This document shows positions 1 to 15,607 of a DNA stretch of 64,000 nt, piece after piece. Made by a program: the position numbers and the translations under genes. A model generated the notes under the pieces. That model ran no database searches. It had not been told where the DNA came from and worked only from the letters and a program-made list of their open reading frames with translations. Source of the DNA: Malania oleifera. Its lineage: Eukaryota; Streptophyta; Magnoliopsida; Santalales; Ximeniaceae. Numbering within the stretch: the stretch's first letter is position 1; each line of letters opens with the position of its first letter. The DNA is taken from positions 806,001 through 870,000 of the forward strand of contig NC_080421.1 of NCBI RefSeq assembly GCF_029873635.1, written 5' to 3'.

Positions 1-1488
1 GGTAGAGGACAAAGATAGGAGGATGGGGGTCGTGGGGTTCAGGCAGTGCAGACTTACCCTGTTTGTCTGACTTGTGGAAAGAGACACTTGGGAGAGTGTC
101 GAGTGGGGAGTGTAGTCTGCTATTGCTACGGTGGTTCAGGGCATATGACACGAGATTGTTCTACACCACTTGGTACTGCTCCTACTCCCAAGCAGTTTAG
201 GGGAGGTTACCAGGCACCTCATGGAGGCCAGTAGAGAAATGTGGCTCCAACGAGGGTGTATGCATTGATGCTTGGTGATGCCGAGACCGCAGGTGACGTC
301 GTGAAAGGTACCTTTATTGTTTTACCATATCAGGTTATTGTTTTATTTGATTCAGGTGTCACACACTCTTTTGTGTCTGCGGACTATATTAAATTGTCTG
401 GAAATGAGACCTTGTTGTTAGGGGTAGAATTGTCTGTAGCTACACCATCAGGATTAGTGGTGAGGTGTCGTAGAGTGCTCAGGGGTTATGCGGTAGAAAT
501 TCAGGGGAGAGTGTTACCAGCTAACCTAATTGTGTTAGATATGCATGGGTTCGATATAATACTGGGTATGGATTGGTTGGTAGCTAACTATGCTAATATT
601 GACTGTCATTTGAAAGAGGTGATCTTCAAACCACCAGGCAAGCAAGAATTTAAATTTTTGGGTCGCAAGTGCATTACCTGTCTCAGTTAGTATCAGCTAT
701 GCAGGCGAGAAGATTACTCCTAGAGGGATGTTAGGGGTTTATAGTCTACATAAAGGAGGTGTCAGAAAATGAAATGAAGCTTGACAATACACTAGTGGTT
801 GAGGAGTTTCGATATGTTTTCCTAGAAGAATTGTCAGGATTGTCTCCAGATCGTAAGGTAGATTCTGTTATTGATCTACTTCCTGGGACAACACCGATCT
901 CTAAAGCTCCTTATCGTATGGTTCCAGCAGAGTTGAGGGAATTAAAGGACCAACTACAAGACCTATTGAATAAAGCATTTATCAGACCTAATGTTTCACC
1001 CTAGGGAGTTCCAGTGTTATTTGTTAAGAAGAAAGACAGGTTTATGAGAATGTGTATAGACTATAGGGAGATAAATAAGACGTCTCAAAGATAGCTTTTA
1101 AGACTAGGTATGAGCATTATGAATTTCTTGTTATGCCTTTTGGTATGACGAATGCTCCTACAGTATTCATGGATTTGATGAATAGAATCTTTCATCAGTA
1201 TTTAGACCAACTTATCGTGATTTTCATTGATGATATACTGGTATACTCGAGGAGTTTTAAGGAGCATGAGGCACATTTACAACAGGTACTCCAAACGCTC
1301 AGGGAAAAGAGTTTGTATGCTAAATTCAGTAAATGCGAATTATGGTTAGAGAAGGTGGCGTTTCTGAGGCACGTTATCTCAGGTAATGGAATTTCAATGG
1401 ATCCCAGCAAGATTGATGCAGTTGTGAAGTGGGTTAGGCCGAAGAATGTTTAGGAAATTAGGAGTTTCTTGGGGCTGGCAGGTTATTA
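1..1488 (+). mobile_element. Ty3/gypsy (Tekay-like chromovirus) fragment
   Basis: This is a decayed internal piece of a gypsy element, cut by the window's left edge. Its gag zinc knuckle, protease and start of reverse transcriptase resemble the better preserved copy at 37.3-38.9 kb, so it belongs to the same or a sister family. Near 1080 roughly 125 bases are missing compared with that copy, just after the RT start. Homology stops at about 1488, where L1 LINE sequence begins abruptly. No LTR is visible on this side. The family assignment is well supported; the exact right boundary is approximate. Confidence 0.85.
46..1453 (+). pseudogene. Broken gag-protease-RT of a gypsy element
   Basis: Domains appear in gag-pol order. 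A CCHC zinc knuckle (CYCYGGSGHMTRDC) lies near 115-160. A retropepsin motif (LFDSGVTHSFVS) lies near 345-380, with the catalytic Asp kept. An RT segment follows, with YRM near 910 and the FIDD catalytic box near 1222-1233. The reading frame is interrupted by in-frame stops at about 232 and 688, by a frameshift before 759, by a TGG-to-TAG-type stop at 1002, and by an internal deletion near 1080. It cannot encode a working polyprotein. Unlike the copy at 37.7 kb, the protease DSG motif is still intact here, so the two copies decayed independently. Confidence 0.85.
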
Positions 1489-1489
1489 T

Positions 1490-3501
1490 CTTCAATGGAG
1501 GGTTTCCTGCTACATACTTGGGTGTTCCTTTGGTATCAAGTCATCTTACGGCCAGTATTTTAGAGCCTCTAGTTGCTAAATTGAGGAAAAAGATAGCAAG
1601 TTGGAAATTTAAGCTTTTATCTCAACGGGTCATTTACTTTTAATTAAGCATGTATTATCTTCAATGTCCCCTGTTCTTCGAGCCTATTTACAGGGGAGGG
1701 GCAGCGAGAGGAATAGGCGAACAGCTTTGATCGATACCAACTACGAAGTAAAACAAAGAGGGTTTCCTGCCTTTTATTTTTCTGGGTGGCGGGGTTTTAG
1801 TAGGGCCCTCCTAATAACAATTTGTTAGCTTCCGAAAAGTAGAAAGAATAAAGTTTTAAGTTCTTAAGAGTGTGTTTCGTACTTGCGGTTCATCAATTGG
1901 CAGTAATTCACATTCCTAATATTGTCTTCACAAAGATAAATTCTATGTTATCGAATTTTTTTTGGAGTGGAGTAAATGATAAAAGAAAAAGGAAATGGTG
2001 TTCCTAGCCTAATATATGTAAATCTATTTGTGATGGTGGTTTGGGTATTAGGGATTTTGAGGAAGTAAAAAAATCATTGCATATGAAGTTTGTGTTGAGA
2101 TTGTTAACTATGGATAATTTGTGGACTCAATTCTTTAAAGTCAAGTATTTGAATAATAGACACCACTTGAGAGAAATAAAGCCAGATAAAGGAACCATAT
2201 TTTGGAGATCGATTGCTCGTGTGATACCTGAAGTATTAGAGCATGTTCGTATTCAAATTGAAGAAGGGTCAACCTCTTTTTGGTTTGATTGATGGTTAGC
2301 CTCCGATCCCCTTTGTGCTAAGGTTCAGGAAATCAGAAACCATAAGCTATGAACACGAGATTGTAAGGATAGAGATGGGTGGAATGTTGATTTATTAGTG
2401 GATCTGTTGGGTGAAGGACAGACTGAGGAAATAATGAACTCTACTATTTCATGCAAGGAGGGTCCAGATACAATAATTTAGAAACCTTCAACAGATGGGA
2501 AATTTACCATGGCAAGTGCTTGGAAAAGGAAGCGTAAAGAGGAATTCTTAGTTTCAAAATGGATTTGGCATCCTATGTTGCCAAAACGGGTGTCAATTTG
2601 TATGTGGAAGTCTTGGTTTGGTTGTCTTCTGGTTGATACTCGTTTTCAAGAAGTAGGTGTTCAAATGGCCTCTCGGTGTGATTGTTGTTCAAATGCCAAG
2701 ATGGAATCTCTAGACCATGTATTTTGCATAGGATCTTTTGCTCAGGAGGTATGGAAACAAGCAGCAATGGTGTTGGGTGTTAGTTGTATGACAACGAATA
2801 CATGGAAAGTTAGAGTTAATTTCTGGTTTAATTGTGCAAGGCGGACCTCACAGTTAGGCATTTTGGTAGGTCTCCTACCTACTTCCATTTCGAACAAGTT
2901 AACTAAATATGCACTTGCTTCTTGCACGGATATTGCAATCCTTCGTACTTTAGATATTCAAGTAAAAAATGTGAGGGTTCATCTTCCTTGTGTAGTCAAA
3001 TGGTGTAAACCTAGGATATGTTGGGTTACGTTGAATATGGATGGAAGCTGCAAAAGTAACCCAGGTAATTGTGGTGGTGGAGGCATGATAAGAGATGAAA
3101 GAGGATTATTTAAAGCAACTTTTTCCTCATTACTGGGTTATGGAACCAATAATATGGTTGAAATGAAAGCGATTATTATAGGGATTAATCTGTGTAAAGA
3201 TTTCGAATTTGATCAAGTGGAGATTGCCTATGATTCTGTTTTGTTGGTTTAGTGGATTAATTCTAGGAAGTGTTCGACTTGAAACTAATGGGAAGTGTGG
3301 GAAGAGCTTGTGTTAGCAATGAGAGGCATATATTATAAAGTGGAACATGTTTATAGAGAGCCGAATCAAAGTGCAAAATTCTTTGCCAAGAAGGGTGAAT
3401 CTGGTATATCTCGATCATATAGTTGCCACGATGAATTTCCACAGCAAGTCAGAGGAATGATTCAATTGAATTTGTTGGGATTTCCCTCCTTGCACTCATG
3501 A
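1490..3501 (+). pseudogene. LINE ORF2 C-terminal half: RT thumb, zf-RVT and RNase H
   Basis: Translated segments match the end of plant L1 ORF2. The RT connection region contains YLGVPL and a K-W-LS segment at 1556-1630. A zinc-binding reverse transcriptase domain (WIWHPMLPKRVSICMWKSW, then CDCC and a DHVF box) spans about 2550-2750. A plant-type RNase H runs from about 3030 to 3430: it starts NMDGSCKSNPG, has N-MVE in the middle and a DS-V-WI block near 3235-3260. Several stops and frameshifts break the frame (for example near 2290, 2350, 2480 and 3250), so it is not functional. An unrelated block of about 240 bases interrupts it at 1664-1903. Confidence 0.8.
1664..1903. other. Unidentified insertion inside the LINE
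   Basis: LINE homology stops after a KHVLSS segment at about 1660 and resumes with AVIHIPN at about 1902. In intact plant L1s these stand only a few codons apart. The intervening block is more GC-rich, carries no ORF and has no LTR ends or clear target duplication that I can see. It could be a SINE, a small DNA element or filler from double-strand break repair. Confidence 0.4.
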
Positions 3502-4050
3502 TACTTTGTGCTAGTATTTGCAAAGATTATAGTGATTGGTTTATTTCTCGAGATCTTCCGAAATTTTGTTAATTTTTCACTTATAGTTGTTTAATTCTTA
3601 TTTATTTTTTTGATTGTTGGTCATTGGTTTATTGGTTTTAAATAAGTTGGTTAAGTCAATTTTAGATTCTTTGGGTTTTATTTTGCTTTCCCCAAGTTTC
3701 AAGGTTAGAACCACAGTAATCTTCCGTCATAAGTGACGGATTTTCTAATAAAGATCGGAGGTGTCGCCCTCTTTTCCAAATAAAAATAAAAAATAAATAA
3801 AAAACCTCTTCTAACTTAGATCTCCACAAACAGCTAGAAAGACTACCACTAAATTTACAGCAAAACAACTAGTATGGAGCCACACAAAGCAAAAGTCATA
3901 GAGATGTTAATCATGTATAATGCTGCTAACTAAAACAAAATCCCGCTGTATGGGCTTGCACGTTAACAGTATCACCTAAAATATAATCACATAAAACACC
4001 CAACAACCTAAATAACATTACTAATGAGAACCATATACTGAAGAGACTAG

Positions 4051-8119
<4,069 letters not shown>

Positions 8120-9227
8120 GCTGATCCTTCCTAAATAATGAAATAAACTGCCTTTCTTCCCAAATCAGAGAGAACCCAGGTATGAAAATGAATAGAATAA
8201 ACAGAACACCTGAACCAAAATGCAAATCGCTGCCAAAAACACTTTGGAACCCAATTGCGACCCACCGTCAGAACTATAAAGCGCCCGAGAACGGAAATAG
8301 TTAATACAGCAAAATCAACTCAAGACCCGTAGGAACCAATCTACAGCATAAAATAATTGAACTCATCATGCGCTTGTTAACAGAGTTACCAGGATGACGA
8401 AGGAAGCTCCATATCCACAAAAACAACAACAACAACCAAATGGTCAAGAAAGGGTCCCTAGAACTCCAGACCCACAAAGGCAGCAGGCAGACAGAAAGAA
8501 TAAATCGGTCCTCTTAGTAGTACTAGTGCTGCATCTTGAGAAAACAAAGGCAGGCATGCCCACACAGCCAACAAGAAAAGGTGAAATTTCTGGTGATTTC
8601 TCGTTTTCGCCAGGAAACTAGGCTTACAGGACTCAAAAGCAGAGCAGCAAAACTTAAAGGCACGACCTTTTCGGAAGAGGGAGCACGGTACATAAACGCA
8701 GAACGAGTAATACACAAGTTGAAAATGAAAGCCCAAAAAAGAAGCGGAAAAATAAAGGAAAGAGAAGACTTTGGGGCAGAGATTTTCTTTTCACATGGGA
8801 AGGGGGAAGAAGGGACTTTCCATTATTTAATGATGGAGAATGAGAATACTTGGAGACGGGGGAAGGAGAGCTTGTGAAGTTGGTTTCCACTCAGTGGATC
8901 ATCAGCATACAGCGTTGGCTTGTGGAAGGAGTACGGAGTCTAGAGTCTTCAGCACTTGAATGATGGTGGATAGAGCTGGGAGGAAAATGGGAAAAGAATC
9001 TGCGAACAGAAACCTGAACCTGAGGAGAATAACTATAGTAGGGCTGTGGGGGAAATTCCTCGAGGACATACTGAAAATGTCATGATGGTGGTTGTGAATA
9101 AATAATAAAATAAAGAACATGGAAGAAAATGGGACCCTAATTAGAAATGGATAGAGACCCGCAGTGAAGCAGCTCAAAGTGGATCGAATTGAAAACATTT
9201 TGCTGCTAAATTAAGAGAGTTTTCTCC

Positions 9228-9460
9228 CGTTTTACCTTTAACTTTAAATAATATATTAATTAATACCTTATTTAGGAAAATATTTTTCAAAATAATGGTC
9301 ACTTAATTTCGATGCTTGATTTAGCGAAATTCATCAGCGATATTTAAAGGGTCAGACAAATTAGGTGTTTACGCATGTCAAAGCAAATCTCACTGTTACA
9401 GCTGATCGATGTATGACGCGTGGCAAATCTCGTTGCTTGGTCCAGCGAGATTTTCTTTGA
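9228..9460. repeat. Dispersed repeat with hairpin modules, copy 1
   Basis: The AT-rich part (about 9228-9290) and the adjoining module match, in inverted orientation, the sequence at 44735-44995. Near 9425-9455 is a hairpin module: AAATCTCGTTG, a 7-base loop CTTGGTC, then CAGCGAGATTT. A weaker version lies near 9385. The repeat belongs to no family I recognise. Only these two loci in the window carry it. Confidence 0.6.
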
Positions 9461-9561
9461 CTACCTTCAACTCCTCCTTTCTCATTCACTTCACTCGAGA
9501 ACGTAGAGAAGGGACAGAAAGCAGTGTTTGGTAGGGAGGAGGACCGTAGCAACAGCAGGTG

Positions 9562-9626
9562 TGACCGTTCAGAGAGTTTTGTAGGTGACCATTCGGGGAG
9601 TTTTGCAAGTGACCGTTCGAGTAAGC
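9562..9626 (+). repeat. 24-bp tandem repeat before a TATA element
   Basis: Two full 24-bp units and one partial unit follow each other at 9562, 9586 and 9610. Each begins TGACCRTTC and the full units share a GAG-TTTTG core. The third runs straight into a TATA box at 9627. The position suggests upstream promoter elements; that role is inference. Confidence 0.6.
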
Positions 9627-9801
9627 TATAAAAGGGTAGAAATGGGACATGTATTTTACCCTAAATCTATTTTATTTGCACTGAATCTTCTTGATTTTTA
9701 TGTGGTCGTTCGTATTGAAGATTTGTTATACTAGATTCACAATATATCATTTTGTATTTTGATTTGTTGTTTAGAAGATGCATTCGGAACCCCCATTTGA
9801 G
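9627..9801 (+). promoter_or_regulatory. Candidate promoter and truncated first coding exon
   Basis: TATAAAAG at 9627-9634 is followed by a pyrimidine-rich leader. An ATG at 9778 opens eight codons (MHSEPPFE) and then meets a donor-like GTAATA at 9802. The copia element is inserted 74 bp further on, at 9876. This could be the 5' end of a host gene or of an older element whose remainder was displaced. No downstream exon was recognised beyond the copia element. Confidence 0.3.
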
Positions 9802-9875
9802 GTAATACTTTTATTTCATTATTTGTATTTTATTAAATTAAAATTGTTACATATTGATTTAAATCACTCAGATAG

Positions 9876-10774
9876 TGTTGTGTATAATTCAGCTAATTGC
9901 TAATTCTATTTTCAGATTTTAATTAATTCTAAACAAACCACAATAACAATCTGATTTTTTCCAAGCATCAACCACAATCACACCTAAACTTAAACCTGTT
10001 CATTTTGACGTGTGTGTGTGTGCTAAGCTTGAACAAGAAAAATATACATTCACCAATCCAATATTTAGCAAAACATAAACATGCCACAATCACAATCCAC
10101 AAGAACACATTTACGTGGTTCGGCCCAAAAATTAGCCTACATCCATGGCAAAAACTCACCTCCAGAGACACTATATTAAATCGGTGGAAATAAATACAAT
10201 TACACACAGATTTACCCTTTCTTGTCTTACCGATCTCCTCTGGAAATCAGCCCAAGAATAATTCAAGAAATCCCCCCTTCGCACCTACCAAGAACCCTAG
10301 GTTTCTCCCTATATTCCTCCCTGATTTCCCTAAAAGAAACCCTCCCCAATAAACTAAATCTGAGCTTTTACCTTGCCTTACCCTTGTGCGAACATCCGTT
10401 GGAGATACCCAACGCCGCACCCGCCTCCCGCAGTCTCCCTCTCCCGTGCGTTGCAGTTGAAGGATCTCTCTTGGCGGTGATTGCTTCCTCGGGTTGCAGG
10501 TCTCCTCTCTCGGCTAGGAGTGCTCTTGCGGCTGGTGAAGACTTGCGGGAATGGAAACCCTCCTACGCAGCCCCTCTTTTTCCTTTTCTCCAGGAAGTTG
10601 AAAAAACTGAAGCTCTCCAAGTCCCCCACCCCCTGCTGTTATTCATTTCCAACTAATGAAAGAAAATTACATTCATGCCCCCCAAAAAAAAAAAAAACCC
10701 AACAGCAGCCATTGGATCAAAAATGAAACAGACGGTCCAGTTTTTTTCTTTGTTCAACACTTGACATTCCAACA
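9876..10774 (-). repeat. 3' LTR of the copia element
   Basis: Reads TGTTGTGTATAATTC at its left end and CCAACA at its right end. It is a direct-repeat partner of 18129-19046 with high identity along its whole length. In transcription orientation (minus) it starts TGTTGG, immediately after the polypurine tract. Confidence 0.93.
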
Positions 10775-10788
10775 ATTCTCCACCTTGG
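10775..10788 (-). other. Polypurine tract of the copia element
   Basis: On the minus strand the sequence CCAAGGTGGAGAAT abuts the TGTTGG start of the 3' LTR, which is the position required for plus-strand priming. Confidence 0.75.
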
Positions 10789-12417
10789 CAAGCTTGTGAT
10801 CCTTGCACCTCTTTAGCATCTCATATGGCGGTTCTTGCAAAACAAATACTAACAACTTCCAAGGTTAACCAAATTCAAAGAATGTTCAAACTTGGATTTA
10901 GGTACTATTTTAGTCATCATATCCGAAAGATTATCCTCCGTTGGAATTTTCCTTACTTTTATTTCTCTACTAGAAATAATATCTCTTACAAAATGTTGCC
11001 CAACATCTATATGTTTGGATCTATCATGATAAACATGATTTCTAGCCAAATGAATAGTGCTTTGCTAATCACAATAAATTGTAACGGTTCTACTATACAT
11101 TCCTAACTCTAGGCATAGTCTTTTTATCCATATAGCCTCCTTAAAGGCTTCAGTCATGGCAATATATTCAGCCTCCATGGCAGACAAGGCTACCACCGAC
11201 TGCATGTGAGATTTCCAACTAATAGAACTACCCAAAAAAATAAAAGACCATACCAAGACTTCCTGGTATCTAGATTTCCAGTATAGTCAGAATCTACATA
11301 TCCTTTTAATCCTATTTCAAAATGCATATCCTTTTTACCAAATATTAATCATTGTTGTTTTGTTCCAGACAAATATTGAAAAATTTGTTTCAAAGCATGC
11401 CAATGTGGTTTTCTAGGTTTGCTCATAAATCTATTCACTTGACTTACAACATAAGATAGATTAGGTCTAGAACATACCATAACATACATTACACTACCAA
11501 CCATACTAGGATAAGGTATTTTATTCATAAACAGTGACTCATTTTCAGTTTCAGGACACTGTTTTCTAGACAACTTAATATGCTATGCAACAGGAATAGA
11601 AGTAGATTTAACATGACTCATTCCAAATCTTTTTAATACCTTTGAAATATAAGACTTTTGAGACAAGTAGAGAAGTTTTTTATTCCTTTTTCTAGTTATT
11701 TCCATACCAAGTATTCTTTTAACAGGTCCTAAGTCTTTCATTTCAAATTCATATTTGAGCATGCACTTAACTTGATATAACATATCCATGTCTCCACAAG
11801 CAACCAACATGTCATCAATGTATAATAGCAAATATATATGACATTTATCACATGATTTAAAATAAACACAACCATCATAATTGCTTCTACAGAAATCATT
11901 TTGAATCATGTAAGAATCAAATTGTTTATACCATTGTTTAGGTGATTGTTTCAACCCACATAAAGATTTCTTTAATAAACATACATGATTTTTATTCATT
12001 TCCGTATCAAAGCCCTCAGGAGGTTGCATATAAATTGTTTCTTCTAAAGTACCATGCAAGAAAGCAGTTTTAACATCAAGTTGTTCCAAATGCAAGTCAT
12101 GTACAGCAACAAATGATAATAGAATTCTAATAGAACTATGCCTCACAACAGGGGAAAATATTTCATTATAGTCTACCCCTTCCCTTTGTGTAAATCCCTT
12201 AGCCACTAACCTAGCTTTATACCTAGGTGGTTCAACTCCAGGGATTCCCTCTTTCCTCTTAAAGATCCACTTGGATCCTATGAGTTTCTGTTTTTCTGGT
12301 CTAGGTACCATAACCCATGTCTCATTCTTTTTTAGAGACTTCATTTCTTCTTGCATGGCAAGAATCCATTTTTCAGCCTCTTTACTATCCATGGCCTCTC
12401 TAAAAGTCCTAGGCTCC

Positions 12418-14093
12418 TGACTCACTCGAAAAATGAGCAGCTCGAAAGCTATCCCAAGTATAGGAGTTACATCGTGTAATATTAAGCCCAAGGGCTAGAT
12501 CGTCTCCTCAGGGAATGCGTTTTTATTTCAATTTCACGTACGTCCAATCGAAAACAAAAATGCACTGAACTCGGTTCAGATTCGGGTTTTCAAGATTGTG
12601 GAAACTTAAATGAAAACACAAATTAAAGTCCTAAAACTAGCACGCATGGAATTAAATAATAATAATAAAAACCCTAATCTACTTAAGAAAACACTAGAGC
12701 ATACTAACTAAAAATGGAAACTTTAAATATGGAATTAAAAATACGCAACCACAATCACAATTTAAACATGAAACAAACAAAACTCTAAACCTAGCATGCA
12801 ATGAAATTGAGAGCAAAAACGGAAACTCTAATCTACTCAAGGAAACATTGGGACACGCGTTAATTAAAAATGGCAACCTAGAACATGGAATTAAAAACAC
12901 ACAATGGAAACTAAATTAGACACACACTAAAAAAAAACCAAACCTACTCAAAATCGAACCTTTAGCACAATTAAGAGATCAAATCAAGACTCACAATTTA
13001 AATGTAAACATGAACTCAACGGAAATTTAAAAGACATAAACAATAACGGAACACAATAAAAACACAACCTTTACTAATCATAGACCCTAACTAAATCGAA
13101 TTTCGGCAAAAAAATATCTGAATTTAATTAAGAATGCTAAATTAAAATAACTATCAATTAGATAAACAAAGAGATTAATTTAATAATAATGAAATACTCA
13201 ACATTACTCAACTTAAACAAAAAGAAAGAAAACTCCAATAACATTAAAAAAAACTAAACTTTATTCAATAGTCCAAGATTCAAAGAAAAGTAAATAAAAG
13301 AAAGAAAGAAAGGAAAAGAGAGAGAGAGAGAAACAAATCCACGGAGCCGTGAAGTTGCTGCTGCGCTTTGGTGGTCCTGCTATGGAGTCGGCTAGTGTTC
13401 TGCTGTGCTTGGGGACTGCTGAAGATGGTGGAGGAGGCCGGCCGTACTGCAAGAGGGCAGAGGAGGCCAAGAGAAACAGAGGAAAGGGGGAGAGTGAGAG
13501 AGGAAAGACAAAGGGAAGGAAGAGAGACAAGGGGAGAGAAGCAGAATTGAAAAAAACAAACTAAAGAAGAAGAGAAGAAGAAGAAGAAGAAGAAGAGGAG
13601 AATGGGGAGCCATGGGGGCTGCCTACCTAGGGGGAAGAAATAGAGGAGCTTAAATAGGAGGCATTGGGAGCCCTAGACCCGGATGGAAAGGATTGACCCG
13701 GATGGGAAAGGGTTGACCCGTCAACTTGATTTTTTTTATTTTTTTCATTCTCTGTTCATCGCAAATTCTACTCTTCTGGAGCCCGTATATCACAAAACTC
13801 AAAACACGAAAGTTGTAGATGATCCTTTTATCTTTCTCCAAAAATTTGAATCATCTCAATCGGAGCTCGAACAGAAAAGTTATGCATAAAATAAGAACAG
13901 GTGTCGGTTTTGGTTCCCGGGAATTTTCCTGCGACAAAAAATTACCAAAACTTCATAAATTGTGCAATAAAGTTCAAGAATGATGATTTTGGCACATTAT
14001 TAAAATATTGGACAATTTTGGACATTTAATTAAAAATATAAACCGTAAAGCCTGGGTTAAGATGCCCAATTACGCAATTTCGGTGCGTAATCA
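12418..14093. mobile_element. Solo LTR of an unassigned family in the copia element
   Basis: This 1676-bp block begins TGACTCACTCG and ends GTGCGTAATCA. It is flanked by a perfect duplication GCTCC at 12413-12417 and 14094-14098. Taking out the block and one GCTCC restores the copia reading frame through IEVEPRTF. The TG...CA ends and 5-bp duplication fit a solo LTR. Inside are an imperfect direct duplication of about 130 bp (12648-12780 against 12797-12910), a GA-rich tract at 13290-13345 and an AAG tract at 13564-13594. No coding sequence is present. The family is not the TGTARYGACC one. Confidence 0.8.
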
Positions 14094-15607
14094 GCTCCAC
14101 CTCAATTTCTGTTTCAGCAACAAAAAGAGCAAAAGTTGTCATATTAACTTCCCCATACCTTTGAGGAGGCCTTATGACCCTTCTCTCCTTATCCTGTGCT
14201 AGAAGGTAAGTTTTACTTAATTCAGAGGTTGCTGTTTTTGAGTTTTGCTCCTCAAAATCCGCAGCATTTGTTTCTAAATAGCTATGAGAAGTGGAGGGTT
14301 GCTCCACCTCAAGCTACGGGTCACTAGTATCAAAGTGCCTAACACTTTTATATGAATTTTCTGGTTTTCCCCCCATTTTAGTTTCATTAAAAACTACATC
14401 CCTACTAATAATACATTTTTATTTTCCAGGTTCTACAACCCAGAGCTTATAGCCTTTAACCCACTCTGGGTATCCCACAAAAATGCATTTAATAGCTCTA
14501 GGCTCTAATTTATCAGTTCTAATGTGGGCATAGGCTACGCACCCAAAAATTTTTAAACCCTGATAATCAGCAGGCTTACCCGACCAGATTTCTTGAGGGG
14601 TTTTATAATTTAAAGTTGTGGAAGGACACCTATTAATAAGGTATACAGCAGTGGTCACCGCCTCTGCCCAAAAGGTCTTGGGTAGACCTGAAGTGGCTAA
14701 CATGCATCTTACCTTTTCCAAAATAGTCCTATTCATCCTTTCAGCTAATCCATTTTGTTAGGGAGTATCCCTAACAGTCCTATGTCTAGCTATGCCTTCA
14801 GCTTTACAAAATTCAAAAAATTCATTTGACAAGTATTCTAATCCATTGTCTATTCTCAGTTTTTTAACTTTTCTTCCAACTTGATTTTCAACTAAGGTTT
14901 TCCATTCTTTAAACTTTTCAAAAGTTTCACTTTTATGTTTTACAATATAAACCCATACTTTCCTAGAAAATTCATCTATAATTGACAGAAAATACGTAGA
15001 ACCACCATGAGAACTAACCATAGCAGGCCCCCAAAAATCTGAATGTATGTAATCAAGAGTTTGTTTCATGGTGTGAGTGGACTTCTTAAAACTAACCCTA
15101 GTAGACTTACCCAAGACACACTCCTCACAGAATGACAATTCCTCAAGTTTCCTATCTCCAAGGAGCCCCCGTTTCTCCAACTCCTTTAGGCCCTGTTGGT
15201 TAACATGTCCTAGCCTCCTACACCACAAGGAAACCTGATTTTCTACCCTGTGATTGATAGGTGAAGCCTCACCAATCACTGTCTTTCCTACTAAGGTGTA
15301 CAGCCCATTCTTTAGCACCTCTTTCATCACTACTAGTGAACCTCTACATACTCTTAGGCTACCTTCTTTAGACTTAAACGTGTACCCTATCTTATCTAAG
15401 CTACCAATAGAAATCAAGTTTCTTTTCAGCTTAGGTATGTACCTCACATATTTAAGCACTCTTTCAATCCCATCATGCATTAGAAGTCTCACAGTCCCAA
15501 TACCCTGTATTTTACATGACTTATTGTTTCCTAGGATAACATGACCTCCTTCTAAGCATGTAAAGGACTCAAACCAGTTTTTCAATGGACACATGTGGAA
15601 GGAACAT

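Larger units (their letters stand above)
1489..3806 (+). mobile_element. 5'-truncated L1-type LINE
   Basis: The 3' part of a plant L1 non-LTR retrotransposon. It joins the gypsy fragment directly at about 1489, so the 5' two thirds are missing, as is usual for target-primed reverse transcription. The coding remnant runs to about 3500, followed by a 3' untranslated region. Near 3720-3780 is a stretch resembling the 3' ends of plant L1s (CGGAGGTGTCGCCCTC), then an A-rich tail with T interruptions at about 3778-3806. No convincing target-site duplication was found, so the left junction may be a rearrangement rather than an insertion edge. Confidence 0.75.
8120..9870 (-). other. Upstream region of the GLR gene
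   Basis: This stretch holds the 5'UTR and promoter of the minus-strand GLR gene; no protein-coding gene was recognised. A splice acceptor directly before the GLR start (near 8128) suggests a 5'UTR intron, but I could not fix its donor. Overlapping short open frames on both strands around 8.4-8.9 kb show no domain. Its distal part carries the hairpin repeat (9228-9460), the tandem repeat and the TATA element listed separately. Confidence 0.5.

Noticed and set aside
8394-9198. Several short open frames upstream of the GLR gene
   Set aside because: They overlap on both strands, have no domains and lie where 5'UTR and promoter are expected.
13261-13613. Serine/leucine-rich and Arg/Glu-rich frames
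   Set aside because: They come from GA and AAG low-complexity tracts inside a solo LTR.
12418-14093. A DNA transposon with terminal inverted repeats
   Set aside because: The ends share only CTGA-like bases; TG...CA ends with a 5-bp GCTCC duplication fit an LTR better.
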